Shown here: piece after piece, positions 33,899-40,402 of the stretch
Numbering within the stretch: the first letter of the stretch is position 1
Layout: each line of letters opens with the position of its first letter
Source: Prochlorococcus marinus
Lineage (GTDB): Bacteria; Cyanobacteriota; Cyanobacteriia; PCC-6307; Cyanobiaceae
DNA length: 40,402 nt
Assembly (NCBI RefSeq): GCF_001180325.1
Contig: NZ_CVSZ01000006.1
Span: 1 to 40,402 of the forward strand
Reading direction: 5' to 3'
The notes under the pieces: model-generated
What the model was told of the DNA's origin: nothing
Database searches by the model: none
What the model saw: the letters and a program-made list of their open reading frames with translations, nothing else
Translations under genes and position numbers: made by a program

Positions 33899-34099
33899 TG
33901 AAACTTTTCTTGAAGACTTGTAAACTTAAAAAATTTCATATGAGTTTTAATTCTATTAATTTTCGGATAAATTTAAAATATAGTTTAGATCTATAAAAAA
34001 ATATTTTTTTGCTACTGGTAAATTTTTTTTATCGGAAACTTTGAGATTGATTAATTTTGTTGCCAATGCTTATAATTTATAAATGTTAGAAGTTTATAC

Positions 34100-35968
34100 A
34101 TGAGGTTGATTTTTTATATATTTTTTATTAGTCAATTATCCAACTTTATTGGAGTATTTGCAGAAAAAGTAAATGAAGATTCGTCAGGATTAAATTCGAT
34201 TAATTGGGAAAAGGTAAATGAAGATTCGTCAGGATTAAATTCGATTAATTGGGAAAAGGTAGAGGAAAATAAATCTAAACCATTTAAAAAGATTATCTGG
34301 AAATCTTACAACAACGATGAATCTTATTTTGGAAATAAAAAAAAACAAAGTTCAACAATAAAAAGGACTAAATCATCAAACGAAGAGAGAATATCTGAAT
34401 CCTCCGAAAGATCAGTTTCTACTACTATTACTGAAATTGAACCTTTTTTACCTCTTAACAATTTTCTTGAAAAAGGCAATTTTCAAACCTCAGTTAGGTG
34501 GAAATCATCTTTTGAAGGAGGTGCTTCGGGCGGTATTGGGCAACAAAACCCCTCATTTATTTTTGATTATGGTATTTCAGATTCTTCCTTAATAACCATT
34601 AATTTTTCTGAAGCTGATGATAAATTATACAATAGAATTAATGGTCAAAAAGTAGATTATCATTGGCAAAATTATGCTTTTTCATTTAAGAAAAAATTAT
34701 TAAATAATGAAGATAGCTTTCTAATATCGATAGTTCCAACACTTGAGTATTGGAGGCATGCTAGTGGATCTAGGGATTCTAAAAGTATTTATAATCAGAA
34801 AGATAGTCAAGATGGTAAAGAGGAATTTGATAATTTGATTGGATCTTTATCTTTGCCTATATCAAAAAATTTAAATCAAAACTTTACTGCTTTAATTGTT
34901 CCTGGTGTTACATTCCTTCCTGAGAAATTAGGTTCAAAAGGTATTGAAAAAAATGCGTATGGTAATAATTTCTATATTGGAAGCGCTATTGTCTTTGATA
35001 TGGTTAAAGATGTTAATTTTCTTGCCTCATATACATCTCCTTTAGGCCCAGGATATAATTATTTTGACAAAGACTTGAACTACTCCAGAAAGCCAATTTA
35101 TAGTATTGGTTTAGGATGGGACATTAATTCTAAGATTGGTATAGAAGGAAAAATAACAAATTCATTTGGAGCTTCCCCCTCAACTGGATTGCTGACGATC
35201 CCATCAGATAATCAGCCGCTTTACTCTGCCAAAATAATTTATAAACCTCACGAACAAGATACATATCTTTTGCCTCTTAATGAGAGAGATAAATATATTA
35301 GTAATGGTGGGATTACTGTAAATAATGCCTTGATGCCTAAAGCTGGAACTTCACTAGTTAAATTTAATTATGATGAAGGAGGAAATTTGTTTGGTTTTTA
35401 TGGATATTCTTTATCAAATATTTTCCAGATTGAGCTTCTAAATATTGGTAGTTTTGATGGATTAAATTTTGGAGGGGATAAGAATTCAAATTTATATTCA
35501 ACTTACTTAAGTGATAATAATTTCAATTTTAGGTTAGGAGGAAAACTATTAATATTCAGTCCACAAAAAAATGACCTTTATTGGGTGGCATTAAGATCAT
35601 CAGTTGGAAGAAATAATGATACTAATCAAGGTTATCTATTCTCAGAATTTATTAATACTTTTAGAGTCAACAATTGGTTAGCCTTTAATGTAAGTCCAAA
35701 ATACTTTTTTAGTGGTGTTGAAAGTTTTGGAGGGGTAGGCTTCTCAAGTTATATAAATTTATCTGATAATTTGATGCTTATTCCAGAAATAAATACTTCA
35801 ATAAAAAATAATTCAGATTTAAATTCTACTCTTGCATTGAGATATTCTTTTTCATCTGAAAAGTCATTAGATTTTTATTATTCAGATGCCGCAGGAGTTC
35901 AAGACATCGGACAAATTCTCAAAAATAAAGGTTATAGATTTGGAATTAATTTGAATTTTTTATATTAA
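34100..35968 (+). CDS. Exported protein, probable outer-membrane beta barrel
   Basis: A 622-residue protein with a signal peptide (MRLIFYIFFISQLSNFIGVFA). Residues 23-52 are two identical 15-residue units (KVNEDSSGLNSINWE) encoded by a 45-bp tandem repeat, followed by a polar, Ser/Lys-rich linker to about 110. The rest consists of alternating short strands with Gly/Asn/Ser turns, many aromatic residues ([49 protein letters not shown]) and ends in an aromatic (NLNFLY), as in outer-membrane barrels. Function not recognised. Part of it (35394-35456) is repeated inverted at the window's right edge, probably by chimera. Confidence 0.65.
   Translation: MRLIFYIFFISQLSNFIGVFAEKVNEDSSGLNSINWEKVNEDSSGLNSINWEKVEENKSKPFKKIIWKSYNNDESYFGNKKKQSSTIKRTKSSNEERISESSERSVSTTITEIEPFLPLNNFLEKGNFQTSVRWKSSFEGGASGGIGQQNPSFIFDYGISDSSLITINFSEADDKLYNRINGQKVDYHWQNYAFSFKKKLLNNEDSFLISIVPTLEYWRHASGSRDSKSIYNQKDSQDGKEEFDNLIGSLSLPISKNLNQNFTALIVPGVTFLPEKLGSKGIEKNAYGNNFYIGSAIVFDMVKDVNFLASYTSPLGPGYNYFDKDLNYSRKPIYSIGLGWDINSKIGIEGKITNSFGASPSTGLLTIPSDNQPLYSAKIIYKPHEQDTYLLPLNERDKYISNGGITVNNALMPKAGTSLVKFNYDEGGNLFGFYGYSLSNIFQIELLNIGSFDGLNFGGDKNSNLYSTYLSDNNFNFRLGGKLLIFSPQKNDLYWVALRSSVGRNNDTNQGYLFSEFINTFRVNNWLAFNVSPKYFFSGVESFGGVGFSSYINLSDNLMLIPEINTSIKNNSDLNSTLALRYSFSSEKSLDFYYSDAAGVQDIGQILKNKGYRFGINLNFLY
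34166..34255 (+). repeat. 45-bp in-frame tandem duplication
   Basis: Units 34166-34210 and 34211-34255 differ only at one base (AAA versus AAG in the first codon). They encode two copies of KVNEDSSGLNSINWE directly after the signal peptide of the 622-residue protein. Near-identity suggests recent slippage. Confidence 0.95.
35394..35456. repeat. Internal partner of the 63-bp right-edge inverted repeat
   Basis: Exact reverse complement of 40340-40402. Here it is a continuous part of the 622-residue gene, so this copy is in its natural place. Confidence 0.95.
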
Positions 35969-35981
35969 TAAAATATAAGAT

Positions 35982-36233
35982 TTAGCTTTCCCAAAAGGGA
36001 TCTGTAGTTAAAGAAACTTTTAATAGACTTTTTTTATTACTTTTAATATCACTTACACAAGCCCTTATCGTTTCACCATTTACATCTATCTCACAGGCAC
36101 CGCAACTACCCGTTAAGCAGCCAGCTGGAATTTCTAAACCTGCTTTTTCTGCAGTTGAGAACCAATCATCCCCCTCAGAAGCATAGGTCTCGTTGTTGTT
36201 TGACCATCGAATTTTAATTTTTGAATCTTTCAA
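35982..36233 (-). CDS. [2Fe-2S] ferredoxin, plant-type
   Basis: An 83-residue ferredoxin. The cluster ligands are seen in CLTGSCGACEI (C-x4-C-x2-C, residues 39-47) and a fourth Cys in IRACVSD (about 59). It is shorter than the usual 97-residue photosynthetic ferredoxin and may serve a special electron-transfer step. Start is TTG, overlapping the cobQ stop as TTGA, so it is probably translationally coupled to cobQ. Confidence 0.88.
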   Translation of the reverse strand: MKDSKIKIRWSNNNETYASEGDDWFSTAEKAGLEIPAGCLTGSCGACEIDVNGETIRACVSDIKSNKKSLLKVSLTTDPFWES

Positions 36234-37759
36234 TTTAATAATGATGTGATATCTAAATGTTTATTGAATTCATTTGCGAGATTATCAATGATGGATTCTC
36301 TCTTTTTTTTATAAGATATTGATTTTTTATTTAATAATGGTAAATTTTTACTCTTCCTTATTAAATTAATATATTCATCTCTCCAACTATCATTTTCAAA
36401 GATCCCATGAATGTATGTACCTGCAATAGTTCCGCCTTTATTATTTTCTTTATACCAACCAAGATCTGAACCTTCAAAAATAGGATTAATCTTAAATGAA
36501 CGGTGGATGCCCTCTAATACAGTTTGACCATTATGAATTTCAAATCCATTAATTTCTGATTGGCATGGCCATATAGATTTAGAGTTGATTTGACGTGTTA
36601 ATTTTTTTTTAAAAAAAGTCGTTTTTAATGGTAGTAATCCAATACCTTTAATTTTTTGTTCAGAATATTTTTTGGAACCCTCTTTAAAAAAAGGATCTTC
36701 AAGAGTAGTCCCTAACATTTGTAAACCGCCACATATTCCAATAATATTACCTTCGTTATTTGAATAGTCCCTTATATTCTGAGATAAGCCAGAATTTTCA
36801 AGAAATATTTGATCTTTAATAGTTTGTTTACTACCCGGCAGAATCATGATGTCATACTTACTTAGGTTTTGTGCTTTTCTAATCCATTCAATTGATATCG
36901 TCTCTTCATTTTCTAGTGGATCAAAATCCGAGAAGTTACTAATAGATGGTAATTTTATAATTCCAACTTTGATTTCAGGATTTTTAGAAAGTGATTTTTT
37001 TTCTATTAAATCTAAAGAATCCTCTGGTGGAAATGAATCATTTAACCATGGAATAATCCCAATAACAGGGATCTGAGTCTTATTCTCTATCCATTTTTTT
37101 CCATCTTCAAATAATGAAAGGTCTCCTCTGAATCTATTTATAATAATTCCCTTAATTAGCTTCTTTTCTTCAGGCTTCATTAATTCAAGAGTACCAATTA
37201 TTTGTGCAAATACTCCTCCCCTTTCAATATCAGTAACCAAAATGCAATTTGCATTTAAATATTTAGCAACTCTTAAATTAGTCAGATCTCTATGAATCAA
37301 ATTCATCTCTACCGGACTTCCAGCCCCTTCGATTATTAAACGGCAATTCGGATTACGTTCGTAAATAGAATTTAAACTTTTTTTAATTACTTCCCAGCCT
37401 GGAATAAACCAATCTTTATAGTAATTTTTTGCGGTTGTGGTCCCTATGCTTTTGCCAAGGTGAATCACCTCGCTTATTGAATTTCCTTGTGGTTTTAATA
37501 AAATTGGATTCATCTCTGCAGAGGGATTAATACCAGAAGCAAAAGCTTGAAGTGCTTGTGAATATGCCATCTCTCCACCTTCCCAATCAACCCAAGCGTT
37601 GTTACTCATATTTTGTCCTTTAAATGGTATTGGTTCTTCTCCTAAATTTTTAAGAATCCTGCAAATAGCAGTAACGGTTAACGATTTCCCTGCTCCGCTG
37701 GAAGTGCCTAGGACCATTATTGGTTTCCTTATTTCATGTAATTTTGCTTCTAACTCCAT
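36230..37759 (-). CDS. cobQ: Cobyric acid synthase
   Basis: A 509-residue enzyme that amidates adenosylcobyrinic a,c-diamide at four positions in (pseudo)cobalamin synthesis. The P-loop is GTSSGAGKSLTVTAICRIL (residues 18-36), followed by FKGQNMSNNAWV, the CobQ signature, and NLIHRDLTNLRVA. The C-terminal glutaminase domain has GICGGLQMLG with the nucleophile Cys near 341 and GTYIHGIFEND with the catalytic His near 449. Length is typical. It is divergent from maf with 66 bp between starts, and its stop overlaps the ferredoxin start. Confidence 0.96.
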   Translation of the reverse strand: MELEAKLHEIRKPIMVLGTSSGAGKSLTVTAICRILKNLGEEPIPFKGQNMSNNAWVDWEGGEMAYSQALQAFASGINPSAEMNPILLKPQGNSISEVIHLGKSIGTTTAKNYYKDWFIPGWEVIKKSLNSIYERNPNCRLIIEGAGSPVEMNLIHRDLTNLRVAKYLNANCILVTDIERGGVFAQIIGTLELMKPEEKKLIKGIIINRFRGDLSLFEDGKKWIENKTQIPVIGIIPWLNDSFPPEDSLDLIEKKSLSKNPEIKVGIIKLPSISNFSDFDPLENEETISIEWIRKAQNLSKYDIMILPGSKQTIKDQIFLENSGLSQNIRDYSNNEGNIIGICGGLQMLGTTLEDPFFKEGSKKYSEQKIKGIGLLPLKTTFFKKKLTRQINSKSIWPCQSEINGFEIHNGQTVLEGIHRSFKINPIFEGSDLGWYKENNKGGTIAGTYIHGIFENDSWRDEYINLIRKSKNLPLLNKKSISYKKKRESIIDNLANEFNKHLDITSLLN

Positions 37760-37825
37760 TAGTAATTTATATTAATTTTAGAATTTATTAATTATTAAAT
37801 TGAATTATAATTTGTTAAAAAATTT

Positions 37826-38440
37826 GTGTTAATTCTAGCCTCTGCTTCTCAATCTAGAAAGAAATTACTAGAAAATTGTCAAATCGAATTTATTCAAATA
37901 TCAAGTGACTTTGATGAAACTACTATTCAAGAGGAGAATATATTTAATTTAGCTTTGGAATTATCTTTTCAAAAGGCTAAAAATATATCTGAAAATATTC
38001 AAAACATATCATTGCCCGAAGAGTTTAATTATGGACCTTTGGAAATACTTGGGTGCGATTCAATTTTTGAATTTAAAGAAGAAGCTTATGGAAAACCATC
38101 TAATAAAGAGGAAGCATTTAATAGATGGAAAAAAATGTCTGGAGAATTTGGATTTTTACATACTGGTCATACTCTAATAATTGGGAATTTTGATTCAACT
38201 TCCAAAATTTTTAAAATCACTGAAATAATAAAAAAAACAGTAAGTTCAAGAGTTTATTTTTCTAATTTGGAAGATTGGGAAATTAAGAGTTATGTAGATA
38301 CAAATGAACCTTTATATTGCGCCGGAGGATTTGCCTTAGAAGGTATAGGGGGTAAATATATAGAAAAAATAGAGGGTTGCTTCAGTAATGTAATGGGATT
38401 AAGTTTGCCATGGCTCAGAGAAAATTTATATAGAAAATAA
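37826..38440 (+). CDS. maf: Maf-type nucleotide pyrophosphatase
   Basis: A 204-residue Maf/YceF/YhdE-family NTP pyrophosphatase that removes non-canonical or modified nucleotides. The family start [15 protein letters not shown] (residues 2-16) is followed by [20 protein letters not shown] with the catalytic Asp and [29 protein letters not shown]. Start is GTG at 37826, directly giving this conserved start. Convergent with psbC across a shared terminator. Confidence 0.92.
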   Translation: MLILASASQSRKKLLENCQIEFIQISSDFDETTIQEENIFNLALELSFQKAKNISENIQNISLPEEFNYGPLEILGCDSIFEFKEEAYGKPSNKEEAFNRWKKMSGEFGFLHTGHTLIIGNFDSTSKIFKITEIIKKTVSSRVYFSNLEDWEIKSYVDTNEPLYCAGGFALEGIGGKYIEKIEGCFSNVMGLSLPWLRENLYRK

Positions 38441-38448
38441 AATTGAGC

Positions 38449-38483
38449 AAAAAAAACCCCTATCCTAGGATAGGGGCTTTTTT
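38449..38483. terminator. Bidirectional terminator between maf and psbC
   Basis: CCCCTATCCTAGGATAGGGG (38457-38476) is a perfect 20-bp palindrome preceded by a run of A and followed by CTTTTTT, so it works in both directions. It lies 16 bp from the maf stop and 21 bp from the psbC stop. Confidence 0.95.
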
Positions 38484-38497
38484 ATTGGAGATAGAAA

Positions 38498-39880
38498 TTA
38501 ATCTAAATCAGGCATTTCTAGAGCTGGTTCACTCTTTCTGTCGATTCCTTTTTCGAAACCAGCAGCGGCTGCTCTAGCACGTCCAGCATGCCAAAGATGA
38601 CCAATGAATGTAAACCATCCTAGGAAGAATTGAGCTGCAGCTAACCATTGTCTTAAATTAACGAAGTTAACAGCATTGGGCTCTGTAATGATTCCACCAA
38701 CAGAGTTGATAGAAGCGTTTGGAGCATGAGTCATATATTCAGCGGCTCTTCTTACCTGCCAAGGCTGAATATCATTTTGGATTTTCTCAAGGCTCAAACC
38801 ATTAGGTCCTCTTAAAGGCTCTAACCATGGTCCTCTGAAATCCCAAAATCTCATTGTTTCACCACCAAATATAATTTCACCAGTAGGAGATCTCATGAGA
38901 TACTTACCAAGACCTGTTGGTCCCATTGTTGAACCTACGTTGGCTCCAATTCTTTGATCTCTCACTAGGAAAGTAAAGCTTTGAGCCTGTGAAGCTTCAG
39001 CATTTGTTGGGCCATAAAATTCAGAAGGGTAAGCAGTGTTGTTAAACCAGATGAACGTTGAAGCAATAAAGCTTGCTACACAAATTCCACCAAGAGCATA
39101 ACTTAATAGTCCTTCACCATTCCAGATAAAAGCTCTTCTTGCCCATCCAAATGGTTTGGTAAAGATATGGAATATTCCTCCAATAATTGCAGTAATACCC
39201 ACATAAACATGTCCACCAACAATATCTTCAATGGAGTTAACACCGATTATTGAACCAGCTCCTCCCCATGGAGATCTGAATAGATAACCAAGAATAACTC
39301 TTGGATCTAAAGTTGGATTTACAAGTCTGACTTCCCCACCACCAGGTGCCCAAGTATCATATGCACCACCAATAAAACACCAGTTTACTGACCATGCTAG
39401 GGCACCTACACCTAGAACAATCAAATGATATCCAAGGATATTTGTCATTTGATTTTTATCTCTCCAATCGGTTGAGAAAAATGGAAAATCTTCTTCAAGT
39501 TTTTCTGGACCTGCTAATGAATGGTAAATACCACCAAAACCAAGTACAGCGGAAGCTATCAAGTGAACCACGCCTGCTTGGAAGAAAGGCATGATATCAG
39601 TAACTTCACCACCTGGGCCTATTCCATAGCCAAACATTGCAACGTGTGGCATACAGATTAAGCCTTGCTCCCACATTGGTTTATCAAAAGTAAAATGATT
39701 AACTTCAAAGAGCATCATTGCTCCCGCCCAAAAGACTATTAGTCCAGAGTGAGCAATGTGAGCTCCTAATAAACGTCCAGATAAATTGATTAATCTAGCA
39801 TTACCTACATACCAGGCATAACCAGTTTCCTCAATACTTTGGTTTGGAGCTCTTAATAAGTTATTAAAGGGCGTTTCCAC
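38498..39880 (-). CDS. psbC: Photosystem II CP43 antenna protein
   Basis: A 460-residue core antenna of photosystem II with six helices binding chlorophyll and a large lumenal loop (about 280-400, [31 protein letters not shown]) that touches the oxygen-evolving cluster. The start is GTG 39880 ([30 protein letters not shown]), giving a 17-nt overlap with psbD, the arrangement known from cyanobacteria and plastids; an upstream ATG at 39907 would add nine residues not found in CP43. Antenna His pairs are visible in [13 protein letters not shown] and [10 protein letters not shown]. Confidence 0.97.
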   Translation of the reverse strand: METPFNNLLRAPNQSIEETGYAWYVGNARLINLSGRLLGAHIAHSGLIVFWAGAMMLFEVNHFTFDKPMWEQGLICMPHVAMFGYGIGPGGEVTDIMPFFQAGVVHLIASAVLGFGGIYHSLAGPEKLEEDFPFFSTDWRDKNQMTNILGYHLIVLGVGALAWSVNWCFIGGAYDTWAPGGGEVRLVNPTLDPRVILGYLFRSPWGGAGSIIGVNSIEDIVGGHVYVGITAIIGGIFHIFTKPFGWARRAFIWNGEGLLSYALGGICVASFIASTFIWFNNTAYPSEFYGPTNAEASQAQSFTFLVRDQRIGANVGSTMGPTGLGKYLMRSPTGEIIFGGETMRFWDFRGPWLEPLRGPNGLSLEKIQNDIQPWQVRRAAEYMTHAPNASINSVGGIITEPNAVNFVNLRQWLAAAQFFLGWFTFIGHLWHAGRARAAAAGFEKGIDRKSEPALEMPDLD

Positions 39881-40340
39881 GTGGAAGAACCTCCTCAGGG
39901 AATACAAAGTTTTCGTGTGGTTGATCCACAGAAGACATCCATGCTCGCATACCTTCGTTCAAAAGTATATTTTTTGTATAGAAAGTTTCAAATTCTGGAT
40001 CTTCTGCTGCACGGATTTCTTGGCTTACGAAATCATAAGCTCTTAAATTTAGTGCTAAGCCAACAATACCAATTGAAGATGTCCACATACCCATAACAGG
40101 TACAAAAAGCATTAAGAAATGTAAGAAACGCTTGTTTGAGAAAGCAATACCGAAGATTTGACTCCAGAATCTATTCGCTGTAATCATTGAATAAGTTTCT
40201 TCTTCTTGAGTTGGGTCAAAAGCTCTAAATGTTGAACTTTGAACCTTACCATCTGTATAAATACTTGTATCTTCGTACAAAGTGTTTTGTACTGTAGCTC
40301 CATGGATAGCGCAAAGTAGAGCACCACCAAGAATTCCAGC
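39864..40340 (-). CDS. psbD: Photosystem II D2 protein, C-terminal part (cut by chimera)
   Basis: The last 158 residues of D2: [24 protein letters not shown], then [41 protein letters not shown] (with the iron/quinone His region) and [42 protein letters not shown]. An insert of about six residues ([11 protein letters not shown]) sits in the stromal loop after LYEDT. Before residue AGIL, D2 should read HMMGV-like; instead the frame continues into 63 bp copied from the gene at 34100-35968, so the N-terminal part of D2 is missing. Cotranscribed with psbC. Confidence 0.95.
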   Translation of the reverse strand, partial: AGILGGALLCAIHGATVQNTLYEDTSIYTDGKVQSSTFRAFDPTQEEETYSMITANRFWSQIFGIAFSNKRFLHFLMLFVPVMGMWTSSIGIVGLALNLRAYDFVSQEIRAAEDPEFETFYTKNILLNEGMRAWMSSVDQPHENFVFPEEVLPRGNAL

Positions 40341-40402
40341 AAAACTACCAATATTTAGAAGCTCAATCTGGAAAATATTTGATAAAGAATATCCATAAAA
40401 AC
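40340..40402. repeat. 63-bp inverted copy of 35394-35456 at window edge
   Basis: Reverse complement of 35394-35456 with no mismatch; it differs at the next base. It replaces psbD sequence, so the abnormal junction is at 40339/40340. Its length equals that of the left-edge repeat. Confidence 0.97.

Noticed and set aside
39881..39907. ATG 39907 as the psbC start
   Set aside because: The nine extra residues are not part of CP43; the GTG at 39880 with a 17-nt psbD overlap is the established arrangement.

Overview
The window is AT-rich cyanobacterial DNA, almost certainly from a high-light-type Prochlorococcus. The basis is the divinyl-chlorophyll antenna gene pcb, an overlapping psbD-psbC pair, FutA/IdiA, a Som-type porin, several cyanobacteria-only families (DUF2808, DUF1824, DUF3386, Ycf46) and very compact gene spacing. 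The clade is inferred from composition and gene content, not from a tree.

Layout. 64-13026: a housekeeping block, with an EamA transporter start divergent from sppA, then aroH, a DUF2808 gene, rpmH, rnpA, a PH-domain gene, yidC, ycf46, serS, rseP, rpsN, pnp, cysQ (opposite strand) and rsmI. 13027-19221: rest of the EamA gene, two membrane/cell-surface glycosyltransferases, a CopG-like regulator, an AEC transporter, a SemiSWEET and a peroxiredoxin-like gene. 19330-28460: iron and light genes, namely flavodoxin isiB followed by pcb, conserved small genes, glyQ, a porin, a PiuC-like dioxygenase and the divergent Fe(III)-binding protein FutA/IdiA. 28523-32185: tRNA-Ser(CGA) followed by a 3.6 kb mini-island with a tRNA-end direct repeat, 12-bp repeats at both ends and a three-gene cargo (membrane protein, MORN/YwqK protein, HTH-HNH nuclease) but no integrase. 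32186-35968: a small protein, a rhomboid interrupted by an in-frame stop, a VTT/DedA-like membrane protein and an outer-membrane-like protein. 35982-40340: ferredoxin, cobQ, maf and psbC-psbD.

Structural warning. Both ends of the window are exactly 63-bp inverted copies of internal sequence (1-63 with 13027-13089; 40340-40402 with 35394-35456). At each pair one of the two copies breaks a gene: the EamA gene is split into two opposed pieces 13 kb apart, and psbD runs into a piece of the 34100-35968 gene. Identical lengths at both ends point to an assembly k-mer overlap combined with inverted chimeras, as seen in amplified single-cell DNA, rather than biological repeats. If so, in the real chromosome the block 64-13026 sits in the opposite orientation relative to 13027 onwards, and the EamA gene and psbD are intact.

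The best candidate for an undescribed system is the tRNA-Ser mini-island. It looks like a non-autonomous integrated element with repeated recombinase-binding-like sites carrying a possible modification-dependent nuclease with two unrecognised partners.
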